Source of the DNA: Branchiostoma floridae
Lineage: Eukaryota > Chordata > Leptocardii > Amphioxiformes > Branchiostomatidae
NCBI RefSeq assembly: GCF_000003815.2
Contig: NC_049982.1
Location: forward strand, 2,458,939-2,522,938
DNA length: 64,000 bases
Reading direction: 5' to 3'
The notes under the pieces were generated by a model. That model was given only the letters and a program-made list of their open reading frames with translations, ran no database searches and was not told the DNA's origin. This document shows positions 11,101 through 22,861 of this stretch, in pieces. The stretch's first letter is position 1, and every line of letters begins with the position of its first letter. A program made the position numbers and the translations under genes.

Positions 11101-14100
11101 CCAAAGTTCCTGTCGCTGCACATGCGTACTTGGAACCATGATTGTGCCTATTGCAAAAAAAGAAGAAGAAAGTACCGAAGACGCTGGGCTGGTCGCTGAA
11201 GATGAGTTTGTCGGAAGTGACCTTTGTCCCGATCCAGTGGGAGTCACTGTTGCCTGCCGGGATATGGTTGCTAAGGAACCGCTGTTTCCCGGCATCCCTC
11301 ACGACCGCCAGGTGCCCTCCCTCGGCCCGGCACGCCTTCTCCGCAGAGACGTGCGAGGCGGGGGTGGCGGCGAACTTGTAACAGCTGCCGCCGTCAACAA
11401 CTGGAGAAGATTAAAAAAAAAAAAAACTCTTAAAAAATTTCACAATAAAAAGATTTTAACAGCAGGGAGGCATTGGAATGGTCTGAGCCTGCATTCACAT
11501 TTTACTTAATGTTTTTGCAGGTACCGCAAGAGGTTTGCCTGATATGCCGTGATTGTTATGTGTATAAAATCACGAAATAATGTTTTTTTCCAAGTTACAC
11601 CTATATGCCAACATTGACATTGACCTGCCTTACCACCTACTAAATTATGTTTCTTAACTTTCTGCTGACCTATTTTATATGTCTTCTAATGCTTATTGCT
11701 TGCACACCTGCCTGCTGAAACTCGCCCATTGCACTCCTTCACACTTTTTACTTATCTATTTGCCAAACTTTATTTGTCTCACACACCTGTGTGCTATAAC
11801 TCACCTGCCTCACACCTGTCTCCGGCGGTGCCTTTGGGACAGTTACATTTGTAGCTGCCGATCTGGTCCACGCAGGTTCCTCCTCCCAAACACGGACTGC
11901 TCGTACACTCGTCCACATCTGAAACATTTTCACTTTGCGCAGTTAGGGCCTAAATTTCAAGAAGCTTACAATAGACAAGAATAGAACGACATGGGCAAGG
12001 ATCACCGCTGCTGGCTGTCGTGGAGCCTCTGCGACCGATGTGGTCATGGGCCGTGAGTGAGTGAAAAAATCGCTGAAGTTTGGAGCGGCTGCCATTAGAC
12101 GCTAACTCGGGTGACCTTAATACCACAGTAATAGCCCCAGGTGCGGCCCAAGGACTATATTTTCATCATATCACACCGTAAAAACATATCGTATGACTGT
12201 TAGTCAAGCTGTAAACACGGATCGCCTCTTTAGCCAAAGTTATCTGTATCGTTTAATGCTGTTATTGTACATTGTATATTGTATTGTTACCAGGGCTAGC
12301 ACTTGATAATAGCCTCCAGCTAGTTGGGTAGCCCTAACTGTATTTCTCATGATTAAATATAGCCGAATAAATCAAATCAAAATCAAATCAAAGACTCTGA
12401 TTACCTGTACACAGTGCCCACAGGTTGAACTGCCCCGCCCCGGACACGTAGCTGGTAGTCTCGTAATCCAGTCCGTACGCGCCGTCTCCGGAGGTCCACC
12501 AGCGCCGGTACAGGAACACGTCATCGAGCAAAGGGCAGTTGTAGGAGTTTACCACACCTGGACACACCTGGAGATTGAGGTATTCATATCTGCATCCGTA
12601 TAATTGGTTCATTAGCTCTCCTCGGAATGACACATGTACACTAGCTTCTGTTTCACATTATATTACAATGAACGACTCCATCAGCACGTCACCGAAACGT
12701 ACTGCGCCTGCGCGAACCCTGGTGTTTTGGGGCTTGGTTTGGTCAACGTTGCATTGAAATCCCGCTTGTTGCACAGTATATCTTAGAGTCATGGTTTCAT
12801 GTAAAACGTACACGGGATTTTACCCTTATATACGCACGTACTATTAAATGCGGCCCTTTAGTAAACCGGGGGTTTAGCAAGGTTTAGCATGTCTATACTT
12901 TTCGCGCAGGCGCAGTACGTTCCGGTGACGTGCTGACTCCATCATACCTACCTTTGGACACGTGACTTTAATTGTCGTTTAAAGCTATCTAGTGGGTCAT
13001 GGGATTCTGCTATTGTTACATTACTTGCCAATGGTTATATCAAGTGTCAATGCCAATGGCAATTTTAAGTCAGAGCGTCTAAATCCAGACGCATGGTAAA
13101 TAAGTGCACTATAAGTATGAGGTACATTTGGAATGTTGTTACCAACCTCGTAAGCAATGACGTTGAACGTGGCACAGTTGGTGCTGACGGTGTCGAACGC
13201 GACGCAGTCGGAGGAGTAAAACTGGCTGTTGGAACAGCGGTCACCGCCCCTGAAGTTACACGGGTACCGCATGCCCAGCCCCTCGCACGTGGCCTTGACG
13301 TTGGCGTTGGTCATCTCGCCCGACACGCGAACCTTGTGGAACGCAAGTCCGCCCAGGGTGGTCAGGTAGACCGTCTCACCTGGGTGGAGTAAAGGTAAAA
13401 CAATAAGCTCTTTTGCAGATTTGACTACGCATATTAAAGCGAGTGACAGAAATCTTGAGTAATATATCAAGGGTTAAAAACATTCCGCCATTGTGCAGGC
13501 TCATAGGCCTTCAGATTCGCCTTTGTCATATCACGCAGATTTCGTCGCCCGCAGAATCGTCATTTACGTATTACTAAGAACCTATAGTACCCGTGCATTG
13601 GAATTCCGTATTTGTTGTACAAATACTGTTGGCTAGCGCTAATTTGATGAGAAACATCGATTGCAAACGTATAACGTAACGCCAGCGGCATGTCTTTAAA
13701 AGCTAAGGGCACAACCCGCCGCACATGATGTCTACGTGCCAAAACTTTGGCAATCTTTTTGGATCCGTAAGTGGTAAGTACCGCCTCCGTACGAACTCGT
13801 AGGGAATCCGACGGATTTTGTAGCACGCAGATACGCCGTAGAACTTAACGTGCAGGCAAAACTTTGTGTGCGTTGACGTACTCCCTCCCTGCTCTTGCCA
13901 CGTTTTCAAAAATACGTGGCGGACGTGGCCTCCCCAAAAAGGGACAAATTGCACGTACGACGGGTTGTGTCCTTATCTTTAGACGTCGCAATGCCAGTCG
14001 TGAGAAACATGGAAATTTTTTTTCATTTCTGAGGGTTCGAATCCTTTTAACTTCAGTATCACGTCAGCCATTTGACGCAACCAAGAGTTTTTCCATACAT

Positions 14101-14731
14101 ATTCTCATTGAAGGTCCAGAAAAAAGATGCCATGACCATGGTAATCGCGTGATATACGACCACGATGCAAATGTACAGAAATGTAGGTCATACCAGAATA
14201 TTATATGCACAATCATGTACAACAGTAATTTGTCAAACAACACAGCAATGCTTGAATAAAACAGCTGTCAACAGCATTCTTGGAGTATACTAGTTAACAA
14301 CGAAGGTGAAAATCACGATGTGTTCACTTGTCGTGAGGAGCCAATGATAAAAGGATGACGGTGTGAATAAAAGAAGGGCTAAGGAGGAAGGGGGGGGGGT
14401 ATGTTCGACGTTGTGCCCCAAATTCCGTTCAAAATATGTGAGGAGAGGTACTGTCACATGCGTTATACAGTTTTGTTGCACTGTTCAAAACTCACTAGGA
14501 TCCACAACACTGTTACAGCATTATTTTCCTTTTGCAAGCCCACTGCATTTCACACGGAACACCCGCGACTGGCCAAAGGATGTCCTTCGTTTACTGTTAT
14601 GATATGCCGGACAGTGTATATATAGCATAGTTTCTACATGTACTAGATAGTGCTAGTGATAATAGCCACTTACCTTTGGACGGAGAGACGCTTACAGTAA
14701 AGACGACACAGAAAAGCAGAAAACCAAACAT
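8141..14731 (-). CDS. G2: secreted NV-EGF-CTLD mosaic, 408 aa
   Basis: Nine exons: 14731-14674, 13379-13147, 12567-12414, 11918-11805, 11400-11176, 10275-10147, 9668-9543, 8877-8800, 8250-8141. Signal peptide is MFGFLLFCVVFTVSVSPSK. The NV domain (20-148, [18 protein letters not shown]) is cut by an extra phase-0 intron that its paralogs lack. One calcium-binding-type EGF (DVDECTSSPC) precedes a CTLD (187-304) over two exons, with HWIGTKV and C-terminal CxLC...C...C cysteines. A seven-cysteine EGF (305-346) follows, then two C-x4-C-x5-C-x8-C motifs ending CWSR-stop. The EGF that sits before the last two exons in G4-G7 is missing. No membrane helix is present, so secretion is inferred. The CTLD has no intact EPN or WND site. 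This is the most diverged complete member of the cluster. The first of the two C-terminal motif exons uses acceptor TTCCCAAG, which keeps phase 1. Confidence 0.85.
9181..9414. mobile_element. MITE copy 2, inverted relative to 3025-3260
   Basis: The copy begins TATACCCCTGTCACAT and ends ATGTGACAGGGGTAT. The interior matches the reverse complement of copy 1. The middle contains TTGTACCTTGTACAATTG followed by GTGCAATAAA, a phrase also seen at 19350-19390. It lies in a G2 intron, where paralogous genes carry an EGF exon that G2 lacks. Confidence 0.8.
10106..10175 (-). repeat. 35-bp direct repeat duplicating a 5' splice site
   Basis: The sequence ACTTACCAGACTGACA, continuing into ATGTAGCTGTG, occurs at 10106 and again at 10141. 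On the coding strand this duplicates the end of the second CTLD exon of G2 together with its donor GTAAGT. The exon therefore has two equivalent donors 35 nt apart. Use of the downstream one would shift the reading frame. Confidence 0.8.
12240..12395 (+). mobile_element. LINE-like 3' end in G2 intron
   Basis: This segment is related to 2750-2937: it contains CAGCTAGTTGGGTAGCCC and ends in GAATAAATCAAATCAAAATC, a degenerate A-rich tail. No coding sequence is visible. It lies directly before the second NV-domain exon of G2. Confidence 0.45.
12682..12935. mobile_element. hAT-like MITE with 8-bp target duplication
   Basis: A ~254-bp element has ~35-bp inverted ends beginning CAGCACGTCACCG and ending CGGTGACGTGCTG, with the inner part ACGTACTGCGCCTGCGCGAA at both ends. 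The flanks GACTCCAT and ACTCCATC give a 7-8 bp target duplication. CAG ends with 8-bp duplications are typical of hAT transposons. No transposase is present. It sits inside the intron that splits the NV domain of G2. Confidence 0.85.
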
Positions 14732-15374
14732 GTTGTACATACTGCTACAGAGGTTAAGACTGAACTGTCGACCGGCCTCACCTATATTCACACTGCTGTG
14801 TGCCTATTTTTATCACGTTTGTCAATAGTAATTGAAGAACTCACTGTTCTAAGTCCACAGTCCACTCGGTTACTCCGGTGGGGTAAACTGTCAAATCGCA
14901 ATGTTTTGGAAGACTCCCCGCTAACACTCGCACTGCCATCACGACTGGCTGCTTGATAAGGAAATTTTGGAGCTGTCTTTAGCTAGGGAACCTTTACATG
15001 TGTATGCACTCTGTATGTCATGATCCAGAACTCTCGCTGTAGGAAGCAATATAGGCGGTATTTCATACAATATATATATATGTAATTATGATAGTTTTTT
15101 TACATGTATATACTTAGACTATAGTTACGTGTTATTTTCCATGTCAAATCCCGTTGGTCTTTGTGTTTGTCAGCAGGCCTAGCGCTTTCTACTAGGCACT
15201 GACATTGCCTGTGTGTGCTGAACAGCCAAATCGATACATTAATGATAAACTTTAGAGTTCCATGTTTCCCGACGACATACCGTGCGCATAGGCATGTCCC
15301 AGTATTGTAGAGCTGACCTGGGCGTTAGGTGAGTAAATAGTGTTTAAATTCCGTCATTGTTAAGCAAACGCTTA
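14732..15374. other. Intergenic upstream of G2; duplicated at 30135-32040
   Basis: No gene is seen. Sequence 14808-15090 matches 30135-30400 (shared ACTCACTGTTCTAAGT-type words, CCTTTACAT and CTCTCGCTGTAGG). Sequence 15165-15374 matches 31840-32040 (shared TAGGTGAGTAAATAGTGTTT-type words and GTTTCCC...GACATACCGTGC). This marks the upstream region of G2 and that of G4 as paralogous. The region runs into the assembly gap at 15375. Confidence 0.7.
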
Positions 15375-16038
15375 NNNNNNNNNNNNNNNNNNNNNNNNNN
15401 NNNNNNNNNNNNNNNNNNNNNNNNNNNNNNNNNNNNNNNNNNNNNNNNNNNNNNNNNNNNNNNNNNNNNNNNNNNNNNNNNNNNNNNNNNNNNNNNNNNN
15501 NNNNNNNNNNNNNNNNNNNNNNNNNNNNNNNNNNNNNNNNNNNNNNNNNNNNNNNNNNNNNNNNNNNNNNNNNNNNNNNNNNNNNNNNNNNNNNNNNNNN
15601 NNNNNNNNNNNNNNNNNNNNNNNNNNNNNNNNNNNNNNNNNNNNNNNNNNNNNNNNNNNNNNNNNNNNNNNNNNNNNNNNNNNNNNNNNNNNNNNNNNNN
15701 NNNNNNNNNNNNNNNNNNNNNNNNNNNNNNNNNNNNNNNNNNNNNNNNNNNNNNNNNNNNNNNNNNNNNNNNNNNNNNNNNNNNNNNNNNNNNNNNNNNN
15801 NNNNNNNNNNNNNNNNNNNNNNNNNNNNNNNNNNNNNNNNNNNNNNNNNNNNNNNNNNNNNNNNNNNNNNNNNNNNNNNNNNNNNNNNNNNNNNNNNNNN
15901 NNNNNNNNNNNNNNNNNNNNNNNNNNNNNNNNNNNNNNNNNNNNNNNNNNNNNNNNNNNNNNNNNNNNNNNNNNNNNNNNNNNNNNNNNNNNNNNNNNNN
16001 NNNNNNNNNNNNNNNNNNNNNNNNNNNNNNNNNNNNNN
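15375..16038. other. Assembly gap (664 N)
   Basis: This is unresolved sequence. It lies where the final exons of G3 would be expected, because the paralogs have two short cysteine-motif exons after the last EGF. Open frames that cross it are artefacts. Confidence 0.95.
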
Positions 16039-16350
16039 TCATGTTGATCCACCTACCAAGACAGAAATGTTTAATATGTTACTATCATGTCCTGCTGATA
16101 TATCTGCCTATGTCGGTCAATTTATATATTGCTTCATTTAAAGAAAGAAGTATAAGAAGAATGCAAAGAAGAATAACGAAAAAATCAATCAAGTAAAAGC
16201 AATTGATTTTAATCAACTAAGGCCGCCAAACTAGCCACTCACTATTAATATTGCTATTGACTAGTCTTATATCTAGCATTTTTTTAAGATAAAATATATC
16301 TGGTATGTTATAACGTGGATGAAACTGAAAAGAAAAATAAGGATATGTAC

Positions 16351-19300
16351 CGATTTCGCAGTTGTCCCCCATGTATCCGGGTGGACACTGACACCTGTAG
16401 GAGTTCACCTGATCCTGACAGGTTCCGCCATGTTGGCACGGATCGGACGCGCACTCGTCAATATCTGTTCAAAAAGACAAACAGAAAGCAGCCCATTATT
16501 CTCATGCTAAACATTCTTCGCTGAAAATACTGTTCTTGTGACCCTATCCTACCTTCATCACAATCTAAAGACATTGTTGCTGGTGGCTATTTGTCACCGG
16601 GTCCCGGGTTGAATTTAACATCGACCGGGCCAAAACATAGCCCAGTAGCCATGGAGCCACGTAGGTGTCACGCCGGCCCGAAAGTGGAAAAGAAACAAAC
16701 GGTAGGGCCTCCTTTACAAATTGTGAACTAAGTCTAAAATGGAGGCATTTGCAATTGGCTATGTGGCTGGAAGTAGTCACCCAGCAACACGCTACATACA
16801 TAAATACATTTCCTTTGACGAGTTCAACTAGGTATATATGTAGCTATAATGCTAGGAAGTAAAACGTAAACTTACTGATTTCACAGAACCTGCCCTCGAA
16901 TCCATCAGCACACTCGCAGAACGTGGCGGACCCGTCAAAGCAGGATGTACAGTTTCCGCCATTCTGACAGACGTTCTGGTCACATGGTTTGGATTCTGTA
17001 ATTGTCGCAAAACATTTTCTATAATAAACTGTTCTACTGGGTTTATACTTAAATGGGTGTAGTGCCATTTTTCTATTCTCTAATCTTCTTACAGATATGA
17101 ATACAAGCAAATCAAGCGGGTAACTTTTCCACTTCAACTAATGTGTCTTGCACATCATCATCATCATCATCATCATCGGTCGGCTGCGACGCAGGCGACT
17201 GTAAGTTTCTTCCAAGACCTTCTGTCGGCAGCTAGATGACTGATTTGCTTCGCGGAGATCTGGTCATTGTAATCTCCTAGGAGCTGTTGAATGTACTTTA
17301 AATAGGAGGTAGCTTGGCGTCGTCTGCGTTTCCCATGCGTTGGTACATAGAGTGCATAGATATTGGCAGGTTCGTCCTCGGGCATGCGCAGGATATGACC
17401 AAGAAAGTTCAACTGCCTCGAGCCTACATGTTCAATCAACGGCTTTGTTTGGGTTAGTTCATAAATCCTGGAGTTTGGTACCCGGTCGAGCCTTTTGATG
17501 TTCAGCATGATGCGAAAGCAAGAAGTAGCAAAGGAATTGATTCTTTTCTCCATATCTTGTGTTAAGACCCAAGACTCGCACCCGTAAACAAGCACTGTGA
17601 CACAGGAAGCCATGAACAGTTTCACTTTCGTAGCGATCGGGACAAGATCGCTCCTCCAGAGAGGTTCAAGTTTCCAAAACACGGCCCAGGCGAGTGCTCT
17701 GCGCCTCTTAAGGTCAGAACTACTTGAGGCCATGTTGGAACCAAGATATCTAAAGTCTTGCACCTCCTTGATCTCTTCTCCATAGACCTGGAGTGGCTGA
17801 CCCGGGTCTGCATTGTAGCACATGTATTCGGTCTTGCACAAATCATAATACATTAACGTAATGTGAAATGTAAGGAACCAGGAACGGTAATGGGCATTAC
17901 TCTACTTAATAACCGGAAGCCTTGTTGATGGCTATTAGTAAAATCAAATTGTATTCGGTGGTAAATTCACAATTCTACACAATCTAGATTAGAATACTAA
18001 TGATTTGGTCAGTTATTCGAGCGTGTAGAAGCTAGAAGTTTCTGACTTAGGGTGAAGAGATGCTACCACAGTGAGCGTAGTTCAGTGCATAGAAGTGGTC
18101 AATGGCCTTGCACTGAGCAACCTCGTTAAAATGACTTAGTATAAGATAGAAGGAGACTGTAGAGGTACCTGACTGGCAGACGTAGTTGTGCTGCTCCAAA
18201 CAGGACGCTGTGTTCATCGTAGAGCTGACCACACTGTTGGAGCTGTCCAGGAGAACACAAAGGTCACACTGGGCAGGCGGCTGGCTGGACGACAGTTGGA
18301 GGGGCACTTCCATGGACGAAAGGAAATCGACACATCAAACGAAAATACGCACCCCATAGCAAACGTATGAATAGCAAATATATTTCATTATTATAATTCT
18401 CATTCATTCTAAGCTTCATCCCGAGCCAGCTGGAGGCTCCGATGGTGGCCGCGATGCCGCCGGCGATGAAGCTTTGCTGTTGTCCGTCCCTAGCATCTGC
18501 CAAGCGGCCGCCATTGGTACTGCAGGCATGTTCAGCATCGGAGTACGAGACAGCTTCGGACGAGAACTGGTAGCATCCTCCAGGAAAAGCAACTACGTGT
18601 CGAAAACCAAAGCATTTTAATCGGAGACATTTCCTTTAGCCATAGTTTACGACAAAGATGATTTAACCGTCAACAATAAGTTTTTCCGTCAACAATAAGT
18701 CGACAAAACGGTACTTATACGTACTTTTCTCGACACCATCATCCTAGAAAATAGTAGTTGTTGAAAAGAACACAGGAAGATGTTACAATACAGTTGATTT
18801 TTTTAGATGTGGATCTGAATGAATTCAAAGTCAAAGTTGCATCTACTGACATACTGACTGTACCTGTTTCGCACCGTCTTCCACCAAACCCCTCCGGACA
18901 GACGCAGCTGAAGCCGTTAATTTCCTGTAGACACGTTCCGCCGGAGAGGCAGGGATTAATGGCGCACCAGTCTACAGGGAAACAACAACAACATGGTGCT
19001 TACAGGGGTAAATCTATTATAATGGTTTTACAAATGCTTCATATTGTGTCAACTCTGCTCAAAACCGAAACTCTGAATTACTTAAAGGGCGTATTTCTGG
19101 GTAGCAACTAGGACACTGATTTTCTGTAAGCGCAATTTGACGTCAATTTGATGAATTACAGGTAGATCTGAGGCCTTTCACTGTGCAATAATTATTTATA
19201 AAGGTTTAGAATTATGTAGGTTTAAAATCGTATGTACATACAATCAGTTAATCTTCTTATGTTAGAGTTTATATTATATACCTGTTCCCAATCACTTCAT

Positions 19301-21791
19301 GTATTTGATTTTCACTTCATGTATTTTGTACTTTGTGTAATAGTTGTTGCCATACATTGTACCATGTACAAATGTCGTGCAATAAAGTTTTTATCTATAT
19401 ATTTGATTTTTGTTCACCTTCAATTAGCCCCATGGGCATGAAATTGCATTAACTTTATTATTATAGTTTATTGCAAGTGAGTACAATAACTGAAGTATGA
19501 CATTGAACAAACCACACGAGGCAGTTCCGTTCCAGACTCCGCTGAAGTCTCCACCGTTTCCACCTGTGCACATCAGGACAGGCTCTCCCACAAGCTGGGC
19601 CCCAGACGGACACTGAACCTGCACCACTTCTCCACAGGAGGATTCGGTGCCGTCAATGGGGTTGGTGCATTTTTGATCTGCCAATCAGACAAGCAAAAGT
19701 CATTCGGAATTGTTCAGGAGATCTACCTGGACAACTTTTTGTAGGTGTAGCCACAAATTTTCACATATTTTTTGTATATTATGTTCTGCACTGTGTGTTT
19801 GCAATGTGGATGACAATGTCTTATATGTGTGTTGGGGGGCAAACGAGTGCTTGTGCACCTGTTTTGTCCTCACTTTCACAGGGTGGTGCATTAAACATTA
19901 AAACAAGAAAATAAAATGGCACATCTTATGATTAAATCAAACTAAAAATTCTCACTTAAACCAAACTCAAACTTTCCCACGGATGTAAATTACCGAACAT
20001 ATATGCAAAGTCTTCAAGACAGGGAGAGGTCAATTGAGGCTACTCAGTCATAAATAATAAAGAATGTTTCCGACTATGATGTATCTGGTTGCCACCGCCA
20101 CAAGATAATGTTTTGCACAGCATGTAACGTATTTCTTGCATTTCTGTGGTATATCCTCAAACCTTTTTATGTGCGACTGCGATGAAGTTTGGCACATGTG
20201 TTTGTGTTGTCATTCAGGTTTCCTTTTGGGCATCCTGGTACCTTGGTACTGCAGTTGGACTTCCTGTTTTGGTATCTTTGGTTCTGAACATGCGGATTTC
20301 TTGATCTTTTGGATCAATTCAATATATTGTCTACTGGATCTGGAGGGGCAGTTTGGTGGCAATCTTCCACAAATATCTGCATTGTTATTACATAAATTAT
20401 GAGTTGCTTCTCAGTTGCGAATGGGTTGTGTTGCTGTCCACAACCCGCAAGGGTCAGGTTACATTTACATGTATTATGGAAATGGGAGCCTGGCGTGAGA
20501 TATTCCATTCACCGATAAGGGAGTGTCTGTTTTTTATCTGGATTTTTGTGGTCAGTAAAACATAAAGACATTTGGATGATACAGAAAAAAAAAACAATTT
20601 AAGGCAGGCATATATCTTAAAGAGGCATGGGGTCACCGAGTTCATGTTCTTTTCTGTGGTAGGTTCAACGAAGCGTTACCATATGTATCATGTAAGCAAC
20701 ATTGGAATACGTTCTTTACGAATGTCCTTACCTGATTCACATATGTTTGGATGAGATTCGTAACAACTGTGGGCACTATAGCCATTTGTGCCCAAAGCAA
20801 GACAGTCATTCTCTCGGTGAAATGTTGTAACTGGTGCATGGGACAGGTTGAAGGGCATCTCTAGATCTATTATAGGTGTGAGGTCTGCAACATAGTCATG
20901 GCAACATATTGTCATATATGAGTTACATTCTTGTAATGCAATTATGTCTACATGAATTATCTTTTTACATTATGATGTTTAGACTTACATAAGGACATCA
21001 CCATGCAGTTCCCTATCATTATTGATTGTAAAAAAAAAAAGAGCAAGATGTGACAATGTAAGTCCGGAGTACAACGCAATGCAAGTTACCATTCCGATAA
21101 GAGCACCAGGGCTCCACAGAACCCAGAGCCAGCGGCAGATAGCAGCATCCCCTTGCCTCGCACTCCCACTGAGTCCCAATCCCGCAATCAATCTTTAAAT
21201 CAGCGTCAGTAACACACGTTGCATTGGTAGAAGACACTGTAAAAGTCGGTACAGCATATATGTTAGTGACCTAGATAGAACGTAAAAAATTAATTAGATA
21301 CTATGTTGCTGTTATTGTTCTACAATCTAAACGCTCAAGACAAACATCCGCTCGTCAAACATTTTTGTCATCATAAAAAAAAACCCTGGAATAATGAGAA
21401 GCACCGAGTTTCAAGTGGTGAAAATGGTGAGAGGCAGATTAGGCAAGTTTAAGTAAGTAATAATTTAGGTTTAGGATTTATTGCTTCAGGGCAACGTTAT
21501 GTAATAGGCATCGAGCCCTAAATTACGGCATGATATGCTTTATTAAGACGTGCAGACTCCGTTACTTACCTGCTGTTACCCAGTAAAATTTGTTCAGTGC
21601 GTCCAGTTTCCTAGCTCCGACCCAGGCCCGTGTTCCATGTGGTGATAACAGCTGAATACTGTCCAGCTCGTCCGGCCTTCCTCCTGTGGCAAGCTGGCCG
21701 CCTTTAGACAGACACGTCATCAGAGCCTCGTGCCATATGGTCGGTGTCCATTCCGTCCTGTAGCATGAAGGTTCGTACTGCCAGGATGGTT
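16351..21791 (-). CDS. G3: partial CTLD-trefoil-sushi-EGF-CTLD mosaic
   Basis: Visible phase-1 exons, 5' to 3': 21791-21570 (CTLD first half, RAWVGARKL), 21236-21090 (trefoil), 20884-20732 (CTLD second half, three cysteines), 19677-19513 (sushi/[13 protein letters not shown] to NGTASC), 18971-18864 ([17 protein letters not shown]), 18592-18353 (CTLD first half, SSWLGMKL), 18306-18169 (CTLD second half, [12 protein letters not shown]), 16995-16876 (seven-cysteine EGF) and 16464-16351 ([13 protein letters not shown]). The signal-peptide exon is not seen and may lie in the gap at 22088-22187; the 3' end may lie in 15375-16038. Two oddities are treated separately: a trefoil exon lies between the halves of the first CTLD, and the first-half exon of the second CTLD has lost its normal end. 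All exons listed are multiples of three. It is related to G2 and G4-G7 through its 3' half only. Confidence 0.7.
17153..17870 (-). mobile_element. 5'-truncated LINE, reverse-transcriptase C-terminal part
   Basis: An open frame of about 226 residues (17853-17173) carries features of the region after the reverse-transcriptase core of non-LTR retrotransposons: [32 protein letters not shown], and [11 protein letters not shown] near the end. Its 3' end runs into an (ATG)n/(CAT)n tract at 17153-17177, as expected for LINEs with microsatellite tails. The upstream catalytic part is missing. It lies in a G3 intron on the same strand as the gene. Confidence 0.85.
18353..18592 (-). CDS. G3 CTLD first-half exon with replaced 3' end
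   Basis: The exon matches G7's 56688-56461 up to WLGMKL. Where G7 continues EPVYTLKYSDGSAAQ and ends at a donor, G3 reads [19 protein letters not shown]. The next exon begins at 18306, leaving only 46 nt if the phase-1 donor G|GTGCGT at 18352 is used, or about 57 nt from C|GTTTGC. Retaining the spacer leads to a stop in the wrong frame. Either a very short intron is spliced, or this CTLD is broken. Confidence 0.6.
21090..21236 (-). CDS. G3 trefoil (P-type) exon inside a CTLD
   Basis: The exon encodes [14 protein letters not shown], then [11 protein letters not shown] and EPWCSYRN. That is the six-cysteine trefoil pattern with the diagnostic CC pair and PWC. It is phase 1 at both ends, 147 nt. 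It lies exactly in the intron that separates the two halves of a CTLD (21570 and 20884). Inserted there it would add 49 residues within the lectin fold, or it could be an alternatively spliced cassette. Confidence 0.85.
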
Positions 21792-22087
21792 CTGTAGATA
21801 CATTTCATTATCATTGGTTGATAAACAGGTGACTGGAGGTAGGGCATCTTAGTAACAAAACATGAACTTCTTTTCGGCCTTTTTTTTTATTCGTCGAAAA
21901 GTATCAAGAGGCACAAAGCTACAATCATGCTTTATTACACTACATTGTTACACTACATAGATTGTAACTCTTTTCATAACCGTTTCGACATTCATTTATG
22001 TTCATAAAAAGAGTGGACACTGGTGTAATATTTAGATGAAATACATTGATTCACATACACTATATATATGCCCATGCCATTGGTACC

Positions 22088-22187
22088 NNNNNNNNNNNNN
22101 NNNNNNNNNNNNNNNNNNNNNNNNNNNNNNNNNNNNNNNNNNNNNNNNNNNNNNNNNNNNNNNNNNNNNNNNNNNNNNNNNNNNNNN
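22088..22187. other. Assembly gap (100 N)
   Basis: A run of exactly 100 N is usually a placeholder for a gap of unknown length. A minus-strand ATG abuts its upper edge (22188-22190), so the G3 signal-peptide exon may be hidden here. Confidence 0.9.
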
Positions 22188-22286
22188 CATGCCAATACTG
22201 TTGGGCTTGATCTGTGTGGCTTGATAGCGTGTCCTAGATTCATGGGAAACCCACAGCTGATACGGGTAGGGCTAGGGACTAAGTGC

Positions 22287-22294
22287 TATTTATA
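22287..22294 (-). promoter_or_regulatory. TATA box candidate for G3
   Basis: TATAAATA on the minus strand lies 97 bp upstream of the ATG at 22190, which borders the gap. It is in the short space between the first G3 exon seen and the 3' end of G4. The assignment rests on position only. Confidence 0.45.
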
Positions 22295-22855
22295 CATCTT
22301 CCGACAGGAGTCGTGACGTAGTCTGCCACTTTAACTGCCCATTGTGGCAGGCAGTCATAATGTTCTAAAGAAAATGCCATGCAGATGTTACAACGTCCTA
22401 AATTACCGAACGCCGTTAATCATCGGTACATCAATTGTCGAATACAATGCAGGCAAAATGCTGGTAATTGTTTTGTTGTTGTTGTGGTATTGATATACTG
22501 TTCCTTAAACTATGCTTGCTCAACTCACATAAACATCTGATGATTTTCTAGTACCACCCTGTTCCCGCAAAATATAATAAGCTTATTATTTCTAAATCTC
22601 GACATTTGCTGTTGACATATCCGTTAGAGTCGTCAGGTACCCGATGCCTTTTCAAGGTCCATGTGACCTTATCATGACCTATTGGAGGTCAACAAAAAGA
22701 ATGGGTCAAGAATCTCGACCTTTGAACTGTGCTCGTAGCAGCTAGTTAATCTTAAGGTTCATTCCACAGTATCATCTGCAGTTAGAAAGTGTTTCTCAGC
22801 CCATAAAAGTGTGTTATTTTGAAATAAAAGTGATGACATAATCAAGTTCATGACT

Positions 22856-22861
22856 TTTATT
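22856..22861 (-). terminator. Poly(A) signal AATAAA of G4
   Basis: AATAAA on the coding strand, 549 bp after the stop. The surrounding words (CTTTTATTT...CTACATGTGCGAGGAAAG on the plus strand) recur at the ends of G5, G6 and G7. Confidence 0.7.

Noticed and set aside
11138-11509. Plus-strand open frame over a G2 exon
   Set aside because: It is antisense to a well-supported CTLD exon with proper splice sites.
15344-16196. Open frames across the N run
   Set aside because: They consist of unknown residues in an assembly gap.
17173-17853. Host gene encoding a 226-residue protein
   Set aside because: Its motifs match the downstream part of LINE reverse transcriptases and it ends in a microsatellite tail; it is a truncated retroelement.
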